Below, one piece after another: positions 41,001 through 56,000 of a DNA stretch of 64,000 nucleotides. Below the pieces are notes generated by a model. That model was not told the DNA's origin. It worked only from the letters and a program-made list of their open reading frames with translations, and searched no databases. Made by a program: the position numbers and the translations under genes. The DNA is from Gorsachius magnificus (Eukaryota > Chordata > Aves > Pelecaniformes > Ardeidae). Numbering within the stretch: the stretch's first letter is position 1; each line of letters begins with the position of its first letter. Location: assembly GCA_034008185.1 (NCBI GenBank), contig CM067086.1:13206507-13270506 (forward strand), given 5' to 3'.

Positions 41001-44000
41001 TATATTAGTAAATTTAATTCTGATGTTTGAAATTGTGTTTGTATTCAAAATTAGTAAAATTTACAGTAAAAGGAGCTGAAATAGGGTTAAAGCATTACAA
41101 TTCAAGTAAGCATCCAGTCTGACTAAAAACAACGCTGTTCATCTCGACAAATTGAATTAAAGCTTACTCAGGACAATCTGAAGTAATTTTTAAAATAGCT
41201 CAATGAACAAACCAAAAATGCTGTTTATTTCCCACAGCTTTACTTACAACACCCATTTTCCTTGCTTTGTATACACAGGTTTGTGACTTTCAACAGGCCA
41301 GAAATCTAATCACATCTTGGGGTAGTTAATAATTCAGGGCATACTTAACACAATGATTCTCAACTTTTCCATCAGATTAGAATCCTTTTCCATCTCAGCA
41401 GGAACGTTTCCTACCACTTAGCAATACAACAAAGGCTTCCAGGCCAATAAAGCTCAACTTTTCCATCCAAGGGGGCCACACACCTTGTTGCAGTGGCAGA
41501 AGAATTTCACAGGTCACAGCCTCACCCTCATCACAGGCCCAGACCTACTTGGTACTTAAAGGTCCTGTCAATGCAAATGCACTCAAAAGCTTTGCTGCTT
41601 TCCAGGAGTCAGGGTGACTGTGCATGTCCTGCAATAATCTAGGCAGCCTCTTCCTCATATTCGACACGTACTGGGAAGTGCTGAAGGCCTCTCAGGAAGG
41701 CGGCTGCTGGGAGCAGGCTGCCATCTGAGGCAATTAGGCACTGCACAGACCCCTTTAGATTTTCAGGTAGTATGAGACTGCTTAGGCCTTCTGTACACAA
41801 GATGCTGACAATTATGGGTGAAAAAGCACAAGAAGGCCACAGATGGTAAAAACAGCAGCTGGTGCCTCTCTGGCTTGCAACCTCTGCCAGAAATTGCTCT
41901 CTTTAAGCTATCTTTTAATCTCTAAAGAAAACTTCTGAGGATAAATAAGTCAAAAAACAAACACACCCCAAACACATTATGTCACTGCAGGTAAATTACT
42001 TATGGATAGTTATCAAATATTCCACTAGCAACATTGTGGAGAACAAACAGTTTTCTAACACCGCCTGGATTTCAAATTCTCCTAAGCCAATGTGGAACAT
42101 AAAGTCTCTCTTCAGTCAGCAATGTATAAATCTTGGACCTAGTAATCCTCCCTTGCCAGGTAATCCTCTCCTGCTAGTTGGTCCTCTTACAGGACCACTG
42201 AGCATGTCCTGCAGCACATGGCAATTCATATGAATTACTGCCCTCCGTAATCACGTTCCTTCCAAGCTCCCATCTGCTGCTCACTACCATGAAATGGATG
42301 TTGTTCATATGATTCCTCATTTCATACTCTCTTTTGTAACCAATATGGTAAAAAGCAAAGCTTCTTTGATGTCCAGAACTCTCCACATCTGAAGGGGAGT
42401 AAGGAATAGAATTTCCTCCAATCCATGTAATTTTTTTTTTTTTTTTCCACTATTTATTATGTAACCACAAGGGGAAAGGCTCATTTGAGGAAAATGCCCT
42501 GCCCCTTGCCTTTCCCTCCCAAGTGTCATGAATGCATTAAAATCACCAAGGGCAATCATGTAAGTGTTCACAACACCCCTGACACTACTGAGCTGACAGT
42601 CTTCTCTGCCACATAAACAAGCAAAGAGAAGAGCTCTAGTAGGCCTCACATGGCCATGCCAGTCCAGCTCCTGTGGAAAGGAAAGGGTTAAGTGAACATC
42701 AGTTGTATGCTTCTGGAAGGGACTTTGTGCCTTGATTAAAGCCAAGCAACAACCTTTGAAGTATAATGAGAGGGGGGAAAAGAAACCACATACCAAAAAT
42801 GCATAATCGTATTCCTCACTGAATTCACAGGATCAATGATATGGCCTGTACTATAAGCATGGAAAATCCTATTGTATGCTGATTTCAGATCAAAAGCTCA
42901 GGTGTATGACAGCATACCATAGCCACATGATAGGAAAAAAAAAAGAAAAACAAGCTAATGAAAGAAACTCACCTCAGCTTTGTTCTGTTTCTCTTCATAT
43001 TCACTCTGTTCCTTTTCCATACTGACCAGCTTAATCTTCAGGTCTGAAACTTCAGCCATTAGATCTAATTTCTCAGTCTCTAGTGATGTTCGACTTAGCA
43101 ACTCCTGAAAGCAAGGCAGAACATTTTCTCCAGTTATTTATTTGAACACTGGCAGACCCACAGAAAAGTCGCTACCCCAGTGTTTAACACTTTCAATACG
43201 AAAGCAAAATGATTCTCTTCTTCCAAAGTCACACTTGCTACTGGTTTACAATGCAAAAAATGAAGCAAGATAGCTTTGATGTAAGCATTTACTGCAGGCA
43301 AAGTAACTAAAAAAAAAAAAAAAATAATAAAAAAAGAGTGATCGGCAAATTCATATGAAAGCAAATTTCTCTACCTCTCTTCATGGCTTGTATACTTTGA
43401 CCTGTTTGAACTGTGTGTTTTTTGAGTTCTGCAGCTATTTTCACCTAAGCATTCTGCTGTGTTAATCACTAAACCACTGTGTCCCCCTCCCTGTTTCAAG
43501 AAAATGTGTGGCAGAGTTAATCCCCAGACAAGACATGAAATCAGAAAACAATACTAAGTGTGAACAAACACAAACCTACATAATGCTGTAGAGACCTTCA
43601 CATGACACGTTACAAAACAGTTGGCTAATTCCTAAAACAATGATCAGACAAAGCTACATTTTAGTATTACAATAAAACATTTTAGAACTTTTTATCATGT
43701 GTTATTCAAAAAAGGATGTATTACAGAATGAGCACCCTAACCAAAATAAAGTATCTAAGACAAGCAACATTTCTGCAGTCATGCTAATAGTACTTAGAAG
43801 TTTATAACATGTAGTACTTATTAACTTTTGAAGGCTACACACTCTGGAAGGAACAGCACTGAATGAGAAGTGGTACGCCCTAACTGGAATCCAAAAGGCA
43901 ACGTCTAAACTGAGTAACAGTGCAAATGAGAAACAATTGGCCATGACTTTTGCTTTGCATGCCCAGAGTTTGTTTTTCAGATTGCAGAGGAAGGCATACT

Positions 44001-47000
44001 TAGGACGGAGTAGTATCCCTGTGTTTGGAAAACATTCAATATTCACACCTTCACTGCATCTTTCATTTTTCAAGAAAGTCAGAGCAAAAAATCTTCCAAA
44101 ATTTAACAGAGTGCATTATCCATAGAAAATGCTTCTGTTGGCCTCCATTTTCAATGAGAAAAAAAATAAAAATCCATTCAAGAGTTTAAGCCTAACTTTC
44201 CAAGTGCCTAATTAATTTTTACAAAAGAACATAGGTTTCTAAATGGTTAAAATTTTTTATGGTAATTCATAGCTTACATTGGTGTTTTGATCATATGAAA
44301 CACACTGAGGAATCACAGCAGATTCTGCTTTGAATTACATAGAAGTGACTTAACTGAAGTTGGCGTAGTTATTCTGGATCTACACTGATGTTATCGAGTG
44401 ATCAGAAACTGCCCTGTCCATCACCCTTTTCTCATCTCTTCCTCTTCCACAAACTGTATGGTATGTTGTAGACTATGGCTTGGAGTCAAGTAAGCCACAA
44501 AGGTTTTTTTTAAAAATTATACAGCTAAAGTTTACTTGGAACCCAAATCTGCTCTACATGTAAATTGTTTTAGTCTGGTGGGGAATACTGCCCAAATTAA
44601 AAATAGTACTAAACTTGCATCTGCAGGGCAACACCAATAATCTAAGCCACCCACTATTCCCAGTGCCATGCCCATTCCTGCTGACACTGACAATGATATT
44701 TGTGTATGGATGGGAAAATAAACAGAATGTAACCTCATGGTTTGTTTTTTTTCTCTGAATGAAATAAATCAAGCACTAATCAGGAAAAGATAGTGCACTG
44801 GTTTTTTGTGTAGAGAAACTCTGACAGGCAGTCACCTAATGAACTCCCAGTAGTAGCTGCTTTCTACAAAGGTGATTACAAATTAGTTATAATTACAAAT
44901 AACTCCTCTATCTTCCAGAAAAACACTAATATGCACACATTCCAGGGGCACATTCCAGTCCAGACTGGAACAGGGTCAGTACAGCTGTTAACATAGCAGA
45001 CTTTTGCAGATTAAGACATAGCTATAAATGAGGACTTTGATACGAAATAAGGCCACTAAACACCAAAAAGGCTAGCAGGATGAGGTGACTTTGGTCCCGT
45101 AGACAGGCTCTATTCACTGTTGAACTGAAACAACATTTAGACTTTTTTTTTGACACTGACATGGTGTTCCATGATATGACAGGAAGATTTCTTAATAAGG
45201 GAAAGAGACATGGCATCCCTCTAGAGATTTTTAACAAAAGATCTGTCCTTTGAGCGCACCATCTGGCATTACTCCTTACTTTTTCTATGGACTCCCAAAG
45301 TACGCTTTGGTATGCAATGGAGAGCAATACCTTACTCCTCTCATTCAGAGTTCAGTAGCTCCATGGGAACACTAAGGTGCCACCTGGTATAAGTGAGCAT
45401 GAAGGCAGCTGACTTTTTTTTAATCAACTCAAAATTTCATAGTTTTCTCTGAAGCTGGAGAATCATATCCTCAGCTAATCTAAACTGGCATAAAACTCTT
45501 GCCTTAAAATAGACAAAATAGCTAACTATCCCCAGTTTGTTTTCAATGGAGCTACACTGATTTAAAACAGCTGACAATTTCTCTTGCATCTAGAGTCTAA
45601 CTTTTGCTTTGAAAGAAAGTGCCGTTTAAAGTAAATGTCCCCTCTTGAAATGCTAACATCTGGAAGCAATTATTTTCATCTTCAAGCAGATGCTCACAGT
45701 GAACAGCTCATTAAGAATGTGACCCATTTTGTTACAGAGAAATTATAGTGTATTTCAGTGGTATGATGCAACTTGAATTCAGCCAGAATAAATATGCAAT
45801 TGTAAGAAAAGAAAATACAAATTTATGTTATTGGTTTTAAAGCAAAAAAGATAATATAAGACAGGCAAAATGGTAATTTAGGCTGCAGCAGCTTTATGAG
45901 GACCTTAAAGAGCTGAAATACAGAACAGAAATAAAACATATTCTAGGGAATCCTGTTTATAAACAAGACACTTGTTTTTAATTTAAAAACGTACTGTAAT
46001 TTAGTTTATCAAAGTTGGGGTTTTTTTAATCAACTTTAACTTTAAAAATTAAGGAAAAAAGCTACTTTAGAGTAGAATAATTACAAAGATGAGTCATGCA
46101 GAAGCTACAATATGCATTTACCAGACAGATCAATGAACTGCAAACTATTTCCAAACACAACTTTATTTTTTAAAATTCACACTGTATACTTTTAAAATAT
46201 TTAATCATGCTTTTTAATATTCCCAGTGAAACTGAAGCACGTGCTGTATATCTCACTTTCACATTTTGTTGTCTTGTAAATAATAATTCTTACAAAGTTG
46301 CTTATAAAATTTAACATGACAGAAAACAGCTTAGAAAGAGGACACTACACTATTCTAGGCTGTCAGCTGCAAGTGCAGAAAATTCCAGGATATTCAGCAC
46401 TCCACAAACCAGAAAAAACAATCATGCCATACACTGATTGAGAAACCATAAGTAAGATTTTAGTCAAGTGGGGGGGAAAAAACCCCAAAGATCCTATTTT
46501 GCATTTGTGCACTGTACAAAACACAACACTCAAAAAATTTCATACTTTTCACCCTTATTAAAATACTTGAGAGAGACAGACAGACCAACCAAGCTACCTA
46601 CCTGTGAAGCAAAATTCAGCAAGAACCACCACTAATGAGGACTGTACTTTTCAAGCGCTGTGTGTCAGCTGTGGTAGAAATAAGATATTTGCTTAACTGA
46701 AAACACAGCTGAGAGCAATGTACATGTGTAATCACCATGAAATGGTGCAAGTCAGTAGCAGAGAGTGAATTACAGCCCTCCAATTCATCATTTGCCCATT
46801 ATATAGTTAAGCAACGGAAAAGGACAGAACTTCCCATTGCACTGCCAATTTGAACAGCCCTTTGCATACGCCTGACAAGCAGATTTGTGCCTATGTTAAC
46901 TGTAAAATAAGAAAGCAGTGTAATGCTCACCTGTATAGATAAGCTGCACAACTCTAGAGCACACTCTGAAAACCTTAACGCCTCACAACCAGAGCAGCAC

Positions 47001-50000
47001 AGAGCACACTACAAAATCTGAAACACTAAGCTAGCTGCTGGCAAGACGTTCCTGCATGCTATAAACAAGTGCTGAAATTCATCTAAGATCAGATAACTCA
47101 GGCAATTGAAAGTTGAAGGAATGATCCTTGCCAGCCAGCAAAGTCCCTGAGAAGCAAACAGATACACACCAGATTTATACTCTGCAACCAAGATAGGATT
47201 CTGGCTCCCCTGAGCATAAAACAACTGCAAAAAACAGAACAGGTACATGCTAAACTGCAATCTGTCTCTCACACAGCTCCTCCCTGCATTCTTTTAATGC
47301 ACTGATTTTTAAAAGATTCTTCACTGTGCCTCACCAAGGGCACTGTCTGGCACACTTTCCCCTGCTCCTTGCACACACGCAGAAATTGGCCGTAAACTGA
47401 CATGAGAAACAGAAATTCACTCCCATTTGCATTCAAGCATTTCAGTTTCTGTATGTATTTTTAAGGCAAAGAATCCTAAAGCCAAGTGCTTTGTATTTTG
47501 CAAGAGGATTTACTTGACAGAAAACATAATCCTGTTTATACAACACAACCACCTGACGGAAGTCCCCTGGATTACTTGTTGCAATTATGTGTCAGAAATA
47601 AGATGGAAGGCAGAAACAAATGGTCAAGCCACATCTAGGATTTGGTACAGTTCAGGTACAGGAAAGACGCTGCCACACAGACCGGCATTTTGGTTGGCAA
47701 AGCAAGCTGCACGCCGTTATACTTTATGCCACAGAGCTTCAATGGGATCTAGTATCTGTTAAATAAATCAAATGCAGCAGAATAGCAGAGGTAACTAACT
47801 ATTCCTACTCATGATAATTACCATAACAAATGCACTTAAAAGAACTGTGGAAGTGAAATCTCTATGTGTAGAAAATTCACTTTTCAAACTGACTTAACAG
47901 AGCTGTCAAGATTGACAGCATAGGTTCCATAGCAATGATGTGTTTACATTACGCATGGACGGTACTTTCTGTTATGGGACAATTTAGGCTACTTCATAGA
48001 GCAAAACTTACTTTTGCTTTCCAATTCTGTTCTACATTTGTGCACAGTACAAAAGAAATAAAAGCTAATAGCAAGTTGATAGGAGGTTCCCCCAAGGCTA
48101 ACATAGCAGATGTTCAAGACCCTCTCTTCTCTTTAAAAAAAAATTTCTTAAAATTGTCTGGAAGAAGGTACTTAGAAATACCACAAACTAACTTAGAACA
48201 AGACACATACACATCATTCTTCTCTAAAATTTGCTGTAATTTTACATTTTAAAGCAGCTGGTATACTAGAAATGGACTGTCACAGCATAAATTGTTTTCA
48301 TAGGATAATTCTAGGAGGATTTTTTTTTTCCCCCCCAAGTCATTCATTACAATGTGCTAAGGGGCAAGGCAGGTAACTATTCACACAAGCTGGCATTTCC
48401 ATATCCTTTACACATTTGATGACAAGACACAGATACTACTGGAAACCAAATCAGTGAGACCAAACTGGGATCTTCCTCCCAGTCGTACTCCAGAGAGTTT
48501 TCTTTTAACATTTACTATGAAGGATGACCAGAGAAATGTATTTCTTAGCCTAAACCGGAACCATACTTAAGGACTGATTTAAAGTTTTGCCATTGACTTT
48601 CATGAGTTTTCGAAAGACCTACTTTGTTTTGAAGAAAGAAAATGCAAACACCTTCAAGGTGAAAAATACTTTTTCTTGATTAGAGTCCGTAATGGAACAA
48701 GTATCTTTTTACAAAAGAAAAATGTCAAGTTTGACATGCTAAGCATCATGCCTCATGAAAACATACATGCATTATCTGTAACTGTGCACACCAGGGCATC
48801 TCTGGATCTGTTACACAGGATTCTCTCGTTTCTCAAACACTGCTGAGCCATATTTTCTTTGGCTGTGGTTTCATAAACAGCTAGGTCAAATGCACATCTC
48901 GCCATTGCCCTCATGCCATGCCTTGACCTTTTCTGTGAGCTGTTTCATTTCATTAACACAGCAGAAAAACACTCCCTTCTTTTTAAACCCCAAGTTAGTT
49001 TTCTCCCAGTCATTGAGGAAAAAGTCTGATGAGCATAAGAGTCAGTACAAAATAAGTTGCAGAAGCACATGGTCAGGAACAGGGAAAAGGATGAAAGGAG
49101 AATGAGGCCTTCTCCTTTCTGTAGCAGTAACCTTTAGATTGGCTCAACTCATTTCCTGAAAGTTCACATTTCGACTAAGGGTTATTGCACCATCCTCCTA
49201 GAGTAATGAAGAATCACTATTTTCTGCAAAGAAGCAGCAGTGTCTGTTGCTACTCTTCCACATTCAAGATGTCCACCCTAAATGCTGAACAGACATTTTA
49301 TGTAATTTGCATAAAGTTTATTTTAGCTGTTGTTTCAAAAGTGTTTCCATGATCACTTTGTAGCAGGGTTCAAAACAACTGTGCAAAAATCATAAGACAG
49401 AAGGATTTTAGCATGAACCCCACCCTGACAAAATGGACAAGTCTCTGCTAGCATAGATTCAGCAAAAACTATTTTGCAGGGTAGCATTGCATACCCTTTC
49501 TGTTGTGGAACTACCAGATATTTTCATTAAATTATCCTAACAAAGTGTATGATTTTTGTTTTTATTGTACCATTTGGGGCATGGAAACAATTAAGAGTCA
49601 CTTCTCTTATAGTCCCCAAAATTAAAAAGACAGGGCTCGTCCTGGACTTAGGTATATGATTTCCCAGACAAGTAAAAAATATGCTTATCTGTACTGCAGT
49701 TCTACTAATATACATTAAAGATTTTTCAAGCTAGGGCAATTATCCTTATCAGTCCATTTGGAAAAAGCAGTCGACTTAAGTTCACAAAGGTAAGAATCTG
49801 TGGAGTTCAATATACTGTAAATAAGCAAGCAGAACCATGAAATAAAATTGGATTTACATGCACCTCAGGAAGATAATAGAAAGACTTTCTGAAAAGCAAG
49901 GCTATTCATATAGGTACATAGAGCTAGATGATTTTTTCTTATTAGAAATAAGTTAGTTTACTGTAAAAATAAATAGTGTCTTAAAGACCTACTAAATAAT

Positions 50001-53000
50001 TTTGACTGGAAAAACTCATTGCCAACATTAGTATCTTTCATCTCTTTGCTAAGCATCATGAGCTGGCAACTGCTGGCTGAGAAGATCTGAACCCAACTCT
50101 CCCCATCAGTTTGTTGAAGTCCCTGAGGCCAGATACTCACTCTACTTTTGACAAATTAACTGCAAGAAGGCCTGCTGGCCACATATCTTACAGGAACACC
50201 CTCATCATCACATTAGCAGGTCATTCTCTTTTCTCCAAATCTCAACTCGTTCCCTGTAGAGGGTAATCTTTTCAACAAGATGAAGTGAGAAAAGAACCTT
50301 CAAAATTATAGACAAACAGGGCCCTCTGCTGAGCCATAACAAATGTATAATTTCTCTGACGAGATTTTGAGAGCTCTAAATTAGGTTTCCCATATCTCAC
50401 CGTCTACTGGGGGATGTAATCCATGTGAGAAAGACAACACAGCTACCATTCCCTCATCATCCTCTAGTATTTCACTTAATTTGCTCTTCTTACTGTTCAC
50501 AAAACTAAAGTGTCAACATAATTTTTTCTCATTCCAATGAGAAAATAAATTTTTAATATCCCAGTTCCACATCAAATGTATTTTTTAATTTTGGTTCAGC
50601 TCTTCACTCACACTAAAACTGACATACTAAGCATATATGTTTGTGTAAGTGTGTCTGTGAAAAGTTCAAATGGACAAACTCACAGGATTAGAATGAAACA
50701 CAAGTCTTTACCAAGTTGTGGCCTAGGTAAGATATATCATATATGCTATAAGCATGAGAGATCAGTCACTTACAAATTTAGCAATCAACAAGCAAGCTTG
50801 TCAGCATTTCTGTAAATTATGTTCAAATGCAAGATCTCAAAACTACAATATGAAACAATCCACAAATTTGAGCTTATTGCTAACTATTTAATATGTGTAC
50901 AGGAAAGAAAATAAACTTGAAATTACTCCCATTTGGCAACAATTACAGCTGCTCAAAGTGATCTCAAAATTTAGATTTAAGTTTCATGTTAAACATATTT
51001 GGAGATACTCTGACTTCCTTAGCTTTAGTACAGACTTTTGTAGCTTATCACTTTAGGATCAGCTTTGTAGGCAATTTGCGCATGTGCCTAATGCCAGATG
51101 GGTAGATTCAAATGTTTTCACTGAAATAGCAATGTAGATGCATTATTACATTCTATTTTCAGATGCCTCAGTGTTCTGTTAAATCAGGCTTTAAATTCAC
51201 AGTTTCCTCAGAAGACTATCGAAGCAGAAAATTTTAAGTCCGAGAAACAATAAACAGTTTTAGCAGAAGTCACAGAACAACCATCTAGTTTTAGATTGAA
51301 ACAGGAAATACCTACACTCTATTGTGAATGCCTTCCTGAAGTTTGAAAACACATTTTCATCACTTAAATAGTTACTGTTCTTTGAATTTCACTTCAGATC
51401 TCACTGAAAAATTAAATCCACTCGCTATTTCCATTTTTTAAATACGAGAATAAAACTTTTCCCAGCTGGAAGCATTCTGGCTGCAAAAGTTGTGTGGGAC
51501 CAAGTTTTTTTTTAAAGAAGCTTGGAGAATCGTAACTGCTACTGTTTCCATACATATGTACACAGATATAGTAAAATAAATTGATACACATTAACATAAC
51601 TGTAATTTATAAGTGTAAATACATTAACACAACTATAACTTAAAGGTATTAATAGTTCATAGAAAGATTGTATATTTCACACAGACTAAAATAGTGAATT
51701 TATAATACAACATTTTGGGTGGGGAGAAGTAAGTTCATCAAGAACAATATCTATCCTGCAAATTTCTGTTGTAAATTTTGAGGATTATTTACAGTTTCAA
51801 ATATATTTTTGATAGCTATGTACTGTATTACCAGTGGATGATCTGCATCTGTAATAACAGAAAATTCACTGGGAAAGTTCTTTTGCACCGACAGAGCTGC
51901 CAGCTCTGCAGTAAGGCATTTATCATTTATTCTGCTCCCTCAACGTATAACATGAAAGAGCAAAAATTAAATCACATAGCCTGAAACTGTTGATTGAAAT
52001 AAAGAAAAACCTGTGTTTATATACTAATTTTCTTTCAAAAATAAGGGGAAAGCTCCTAAATTAAGGAAAGATGGTTATAGAACCAAACTTGATACAGTCA
52101 TTTATTTCAACTTACTATTGTTCAGCTTCAAAGCCATATGAGAACAGAAGATGTTTAAATAAAACTTCTTAATTCCGTAACTCCTGCATATATTAAATAC
52201 ATTTAACCTGTCTAACCAGTTACTCAACCATGTCCAAATTTAGTTTGTCAGCACAGTACAAATAAGACACAATAGTTTCATTTTACATGCCGTATGGTAT
52301 TATGCAACCAGCCAGTAAAATGTTTCTGCAAGAGGAAAACAAAGAGACATTTATTAAAAAAAAAATTTTTTTCACACATGCAGACAAGCTGACCATATAT
52401 GTTCACCCCTCTGTTGGAAAAGATTATGCAAGAAGCTTTCCAATCCAGATTTTTACCTGTTGAAGCATTTCTTCTGTAGCATTCAGTTTCAACTGATGCC
52501 CCTCAAGACAGATTTCTAAATCCCGGATTTTCTCTCCTTGAGCTTCCACCTGGTCTGTAAGAACACTCACCTGTAATTTGAGAAGAGAAGCACAATGCTA
52601 CTGAACTGACTAAATAAGTTTTAATTACCTTATACAATTATCATCCAAATGCACATTTTAACAGCAAGTTCTCTTTTAAAGTCCTCAGTGGTTTAATACT
52701 CTTGTGCACTGCAGCAACCTGCTCTATAAAGATAGACAATTTTCCAGTCTTACCTATATTTTGCTTCAACCCCACCCTTTGATCCCCCCTGCCTCACGAT
52801 TATTTTCTTTTAATGTAAAAAAAGAAAGAGCATTTCTAGAAGAGATGGAAGACTACCTATAGGTAGCCTAAGTCAGTTCATGCAGAAGTCTGAAAAATTA
52901 GAAAGCACCTAACAAGAACATAGGATACTGAAAATATTTTAAGTGGTTTTGGAGCATGCATTGCCATTTCAGGTTTCATTGCCATTTTACTCCCTAAAAT

Positions 53001-56000
53001 GGATAAACAATAAAACTGTTCATTCGGAAACCAACCAATTACTTTACTTCTTACAAGAACAGAAAAACAGCTTACCTATCAATAAAGCGTTCTGAAGTTA
53101 AAAAGAATGCAATGAGTAAAGGGCATGTTTTAGCAGCGGCAAAGTTCTATTCCAAGAAAAATTCCCAGGCTTTGCAAGCCAAAACATGAAAGCAAAAGAA
53201 GTGAGATACAGACAATGAATCCCAGGAAAAGAAACAATAAGCAATACTGGTAAAGAACTGTGGGAATGCTGGTACAGACCAGTGAGTGTGTAATAAGAAG
53301 AGCCCAGCAGCCTAACTCAAAGCTTGCAAAGCTGAAGAAACTACACTCAGGATAACTTTAGAAAGACATGGAAAAATCCCATTGTTAATTCCTTTGTTAA
53401 GCAGCACATACACTCTGTATATTAATTTTTACTATTTATTTATGTAAAAGTCTTGATTATACTAGAAAAATGTTATCTCAAACAAAAAAGCAACCTTAGG
53501 TGTTTAAACTTAAAAAAAACTTTAAAAAAGGTACAGTATGTGGAAGTGAAACCTTTAAGATGCACCCGCTATGCAGCACTTCTAAAACCAAATCGATGAA
53601 CAATTGAGTTCACTTCAGGGAAGCTGCAGAAAGAGAGACTGGGTGATCTGTATTTGTTTTACCTGCAAACATAATGACAAGCATGCCTGGTAAAGAAACA
53701 TAGAAAAACAAAAAAAGAGAACTATTATATTTTTTTGCCTTTCAAGTAGTTGGCTGTAGGGTAGAGTACAGATGAATGCAGGATGAGATGATAGGAAGGA
53801 GTGGGTGGAGGCAGATGGCAGGGGACACATCCAAGTTGGGACAGGGGGAGAACTCCCGGCAAGGAAGTCTGTTGCCTGTCTACTTTCTTGTTTTGCTCCC
53901 ATTAAATGAGTGATAGCACACACACACCCCAAACCAAAATCCTGTGAGGTCAGAAAGCAAGAAGAAACAAACTGAATCCTCTCCTTCAGTCTGATGCAGG
54001 TTCCAGAGAAAGAAAACGAGCTCTACTTAAAGGGTCAGTCAGGTTCTAACTAGCATTGTAACCTGTAAGGAAAACTCTGTATGCTAAATGTGACCTGCAA
54101 AGGAATTTAGTAAAATCTTAGCAGCTTTAGAAGCATGCGTCGGATGTTCCAGTAGTTAGGCTGAGAGGCACATTAGCCACTTTGAGCTCATATTTTCCCC
54201 TCTGTTCAGGATCACATCTGCCAGACACTTCAGGGAATCAGTAGGCTGCACACAGAACATAACCCCAGTGTATGCTATGCTGGCAAGTCCATCTTGCCTT
54301 AGCAGTGCAACAGCCGCAAGAGTCAGCCCATAGGTAATATATTTTCTGTAAGATAATATATTTTCTGTAAATATCTATAAAAGTGAGGGATATTGAACAA
54401 TTAGCTAAAAATCAAGTGGTTATAAGGGTTTAAAGCATCTCTGTGGAAAAAAAACCCAAACAAAACAAACACCTAAAGAAGTACATTAGCTCCTATGCAC
54501 AGGCACTGTGCTCTAAGAAGGCCTCCCCCAGATGCTGTCGCGTTTCCAGCCTCTGCTACAGACTGAACAGTGGAAGCAGGTTTCTAGGTGCACTGTTTGA
54601 CTCAGACATGGTGGACAGAGATAGTGGGCACTGACTGTGCCCTCTACAAGGTGCCTTGTAGTGCTTCTTCTGCAGTAAGTCTGATGCAAGACTGCAGTGC
54701 TCCCAGCCTCATATTCCCTACAGGTTACAGCTATGGACCACAGTCACTGTTATAATGCAACAGGAGCTATAGAATAGAAGTCCTCTATTTCCTATCACTT
54801 TCTCATTCTTCGTGCCAGTGATCACGCCCAGGAGTGAGGTTTGCACCAGCAGGCTCCCTCAGGCCAGTGTAACCTCAGCATGGGATTTGCCTGTGTTCCT
54901 CATATTTGACTGCCTAGATAGAATAGGCAGAACTGGCATAAACCAGGTTCTAACCCCAGCTCCATCTTGGCACCTTTTTTTTTTTGTTGTTGTTGATGTT
55001 CATCTATCAGACTGAGGTTTTCATCTGTATTATTTGCCTGGGGGTTTTTGGAGTTCTACTGCAATACTGTGCAGTGGGATAGAAAAATACATAAATATTG
55101 ACTAAGCCTCTTGATTTCATGCAGGTAAAAGGCAAAAGAGAGACAATTTCTACATTTGATTTTACTAACGTTGCTCTTGAGAAAAACTCTAGTTAGGTTT
55201 CTAAAAGCCCCTTTGCGAGTTTGGCTGGCTGCATTCTACAGGTACCTATTTGCTTGGATGAGGAAATAGTTACTAAAAGTCAGCAGGACAGAGACAAGAA
55301 AAGTACCTGCTGAGCAGCAGCAGCCTGGAACAGTTAATAACCACTTGCTTAATAAAAGGTGTTCTAATAAGTATCAGTTGTAATGTTGTCTCCTCTGACC
55401 TGACTGCCTCTCAGAAAAAAGGGAATTTGCAGCACACACAAACACTTAAATTCTAGCCAGAAGTTTGTTTTTCATTCAGGATTTTTTTTTCTAAATTCGG
55501 TAATAGCAATTTTATTTTAACAGTAATGAAAAAATCCAACCAAGCCTAAGCTTATGTCTCACAAACTGTTCATTGTTTATTTAACAACAGTGGTGAGAAT
55601 TCTGCTCAGTAAATTAACACAAGTGTAAACAGGACATACAGGATAAAACGTGCTTACAGAAACTAGTAACTGAAAGTAGGGTGAACACCTACCCAGTATA
55701 GTTAAGTTTGGTATAAACATATATGCTTATAATAATGCTTTTGTAAGCGTAAAGAAAAAGGATATGCAAAGACCATTTAAAGAATCTCCAGCTTCGGTTT
55801 TAAAAAGCATGTAATGTACAGTTTAGTAATAGTGAAAATATCCAGAAAAACTAATTAAGTCTTTTTATTTTAAGTGGTACAACACGCATTTTCTCCAGAA
55901 GGAAAACTTACATGGGACGGGGGATCTGTTTGAAAACAGGCTTGGTAAACTGAGAAATGGGAAACCTGGAAGAGCTTAGGCATACATTTTACTGTCAAAT

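Larger units (their letters stand above)
35079..42972 (-). other. PPFIBP2: PPFIBP2 intron, 7.9 kb
   Basis: It holds the orphan open stretch at 36998-37270, the two G/C-run clusters and the 159-codon ORF at 42317-42796. Slightly GC-richer patches at 38600-39400 and 41450-41900 might be old, unrecognised repeats. No liprin exon is missing here. Confidence 0.65.
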
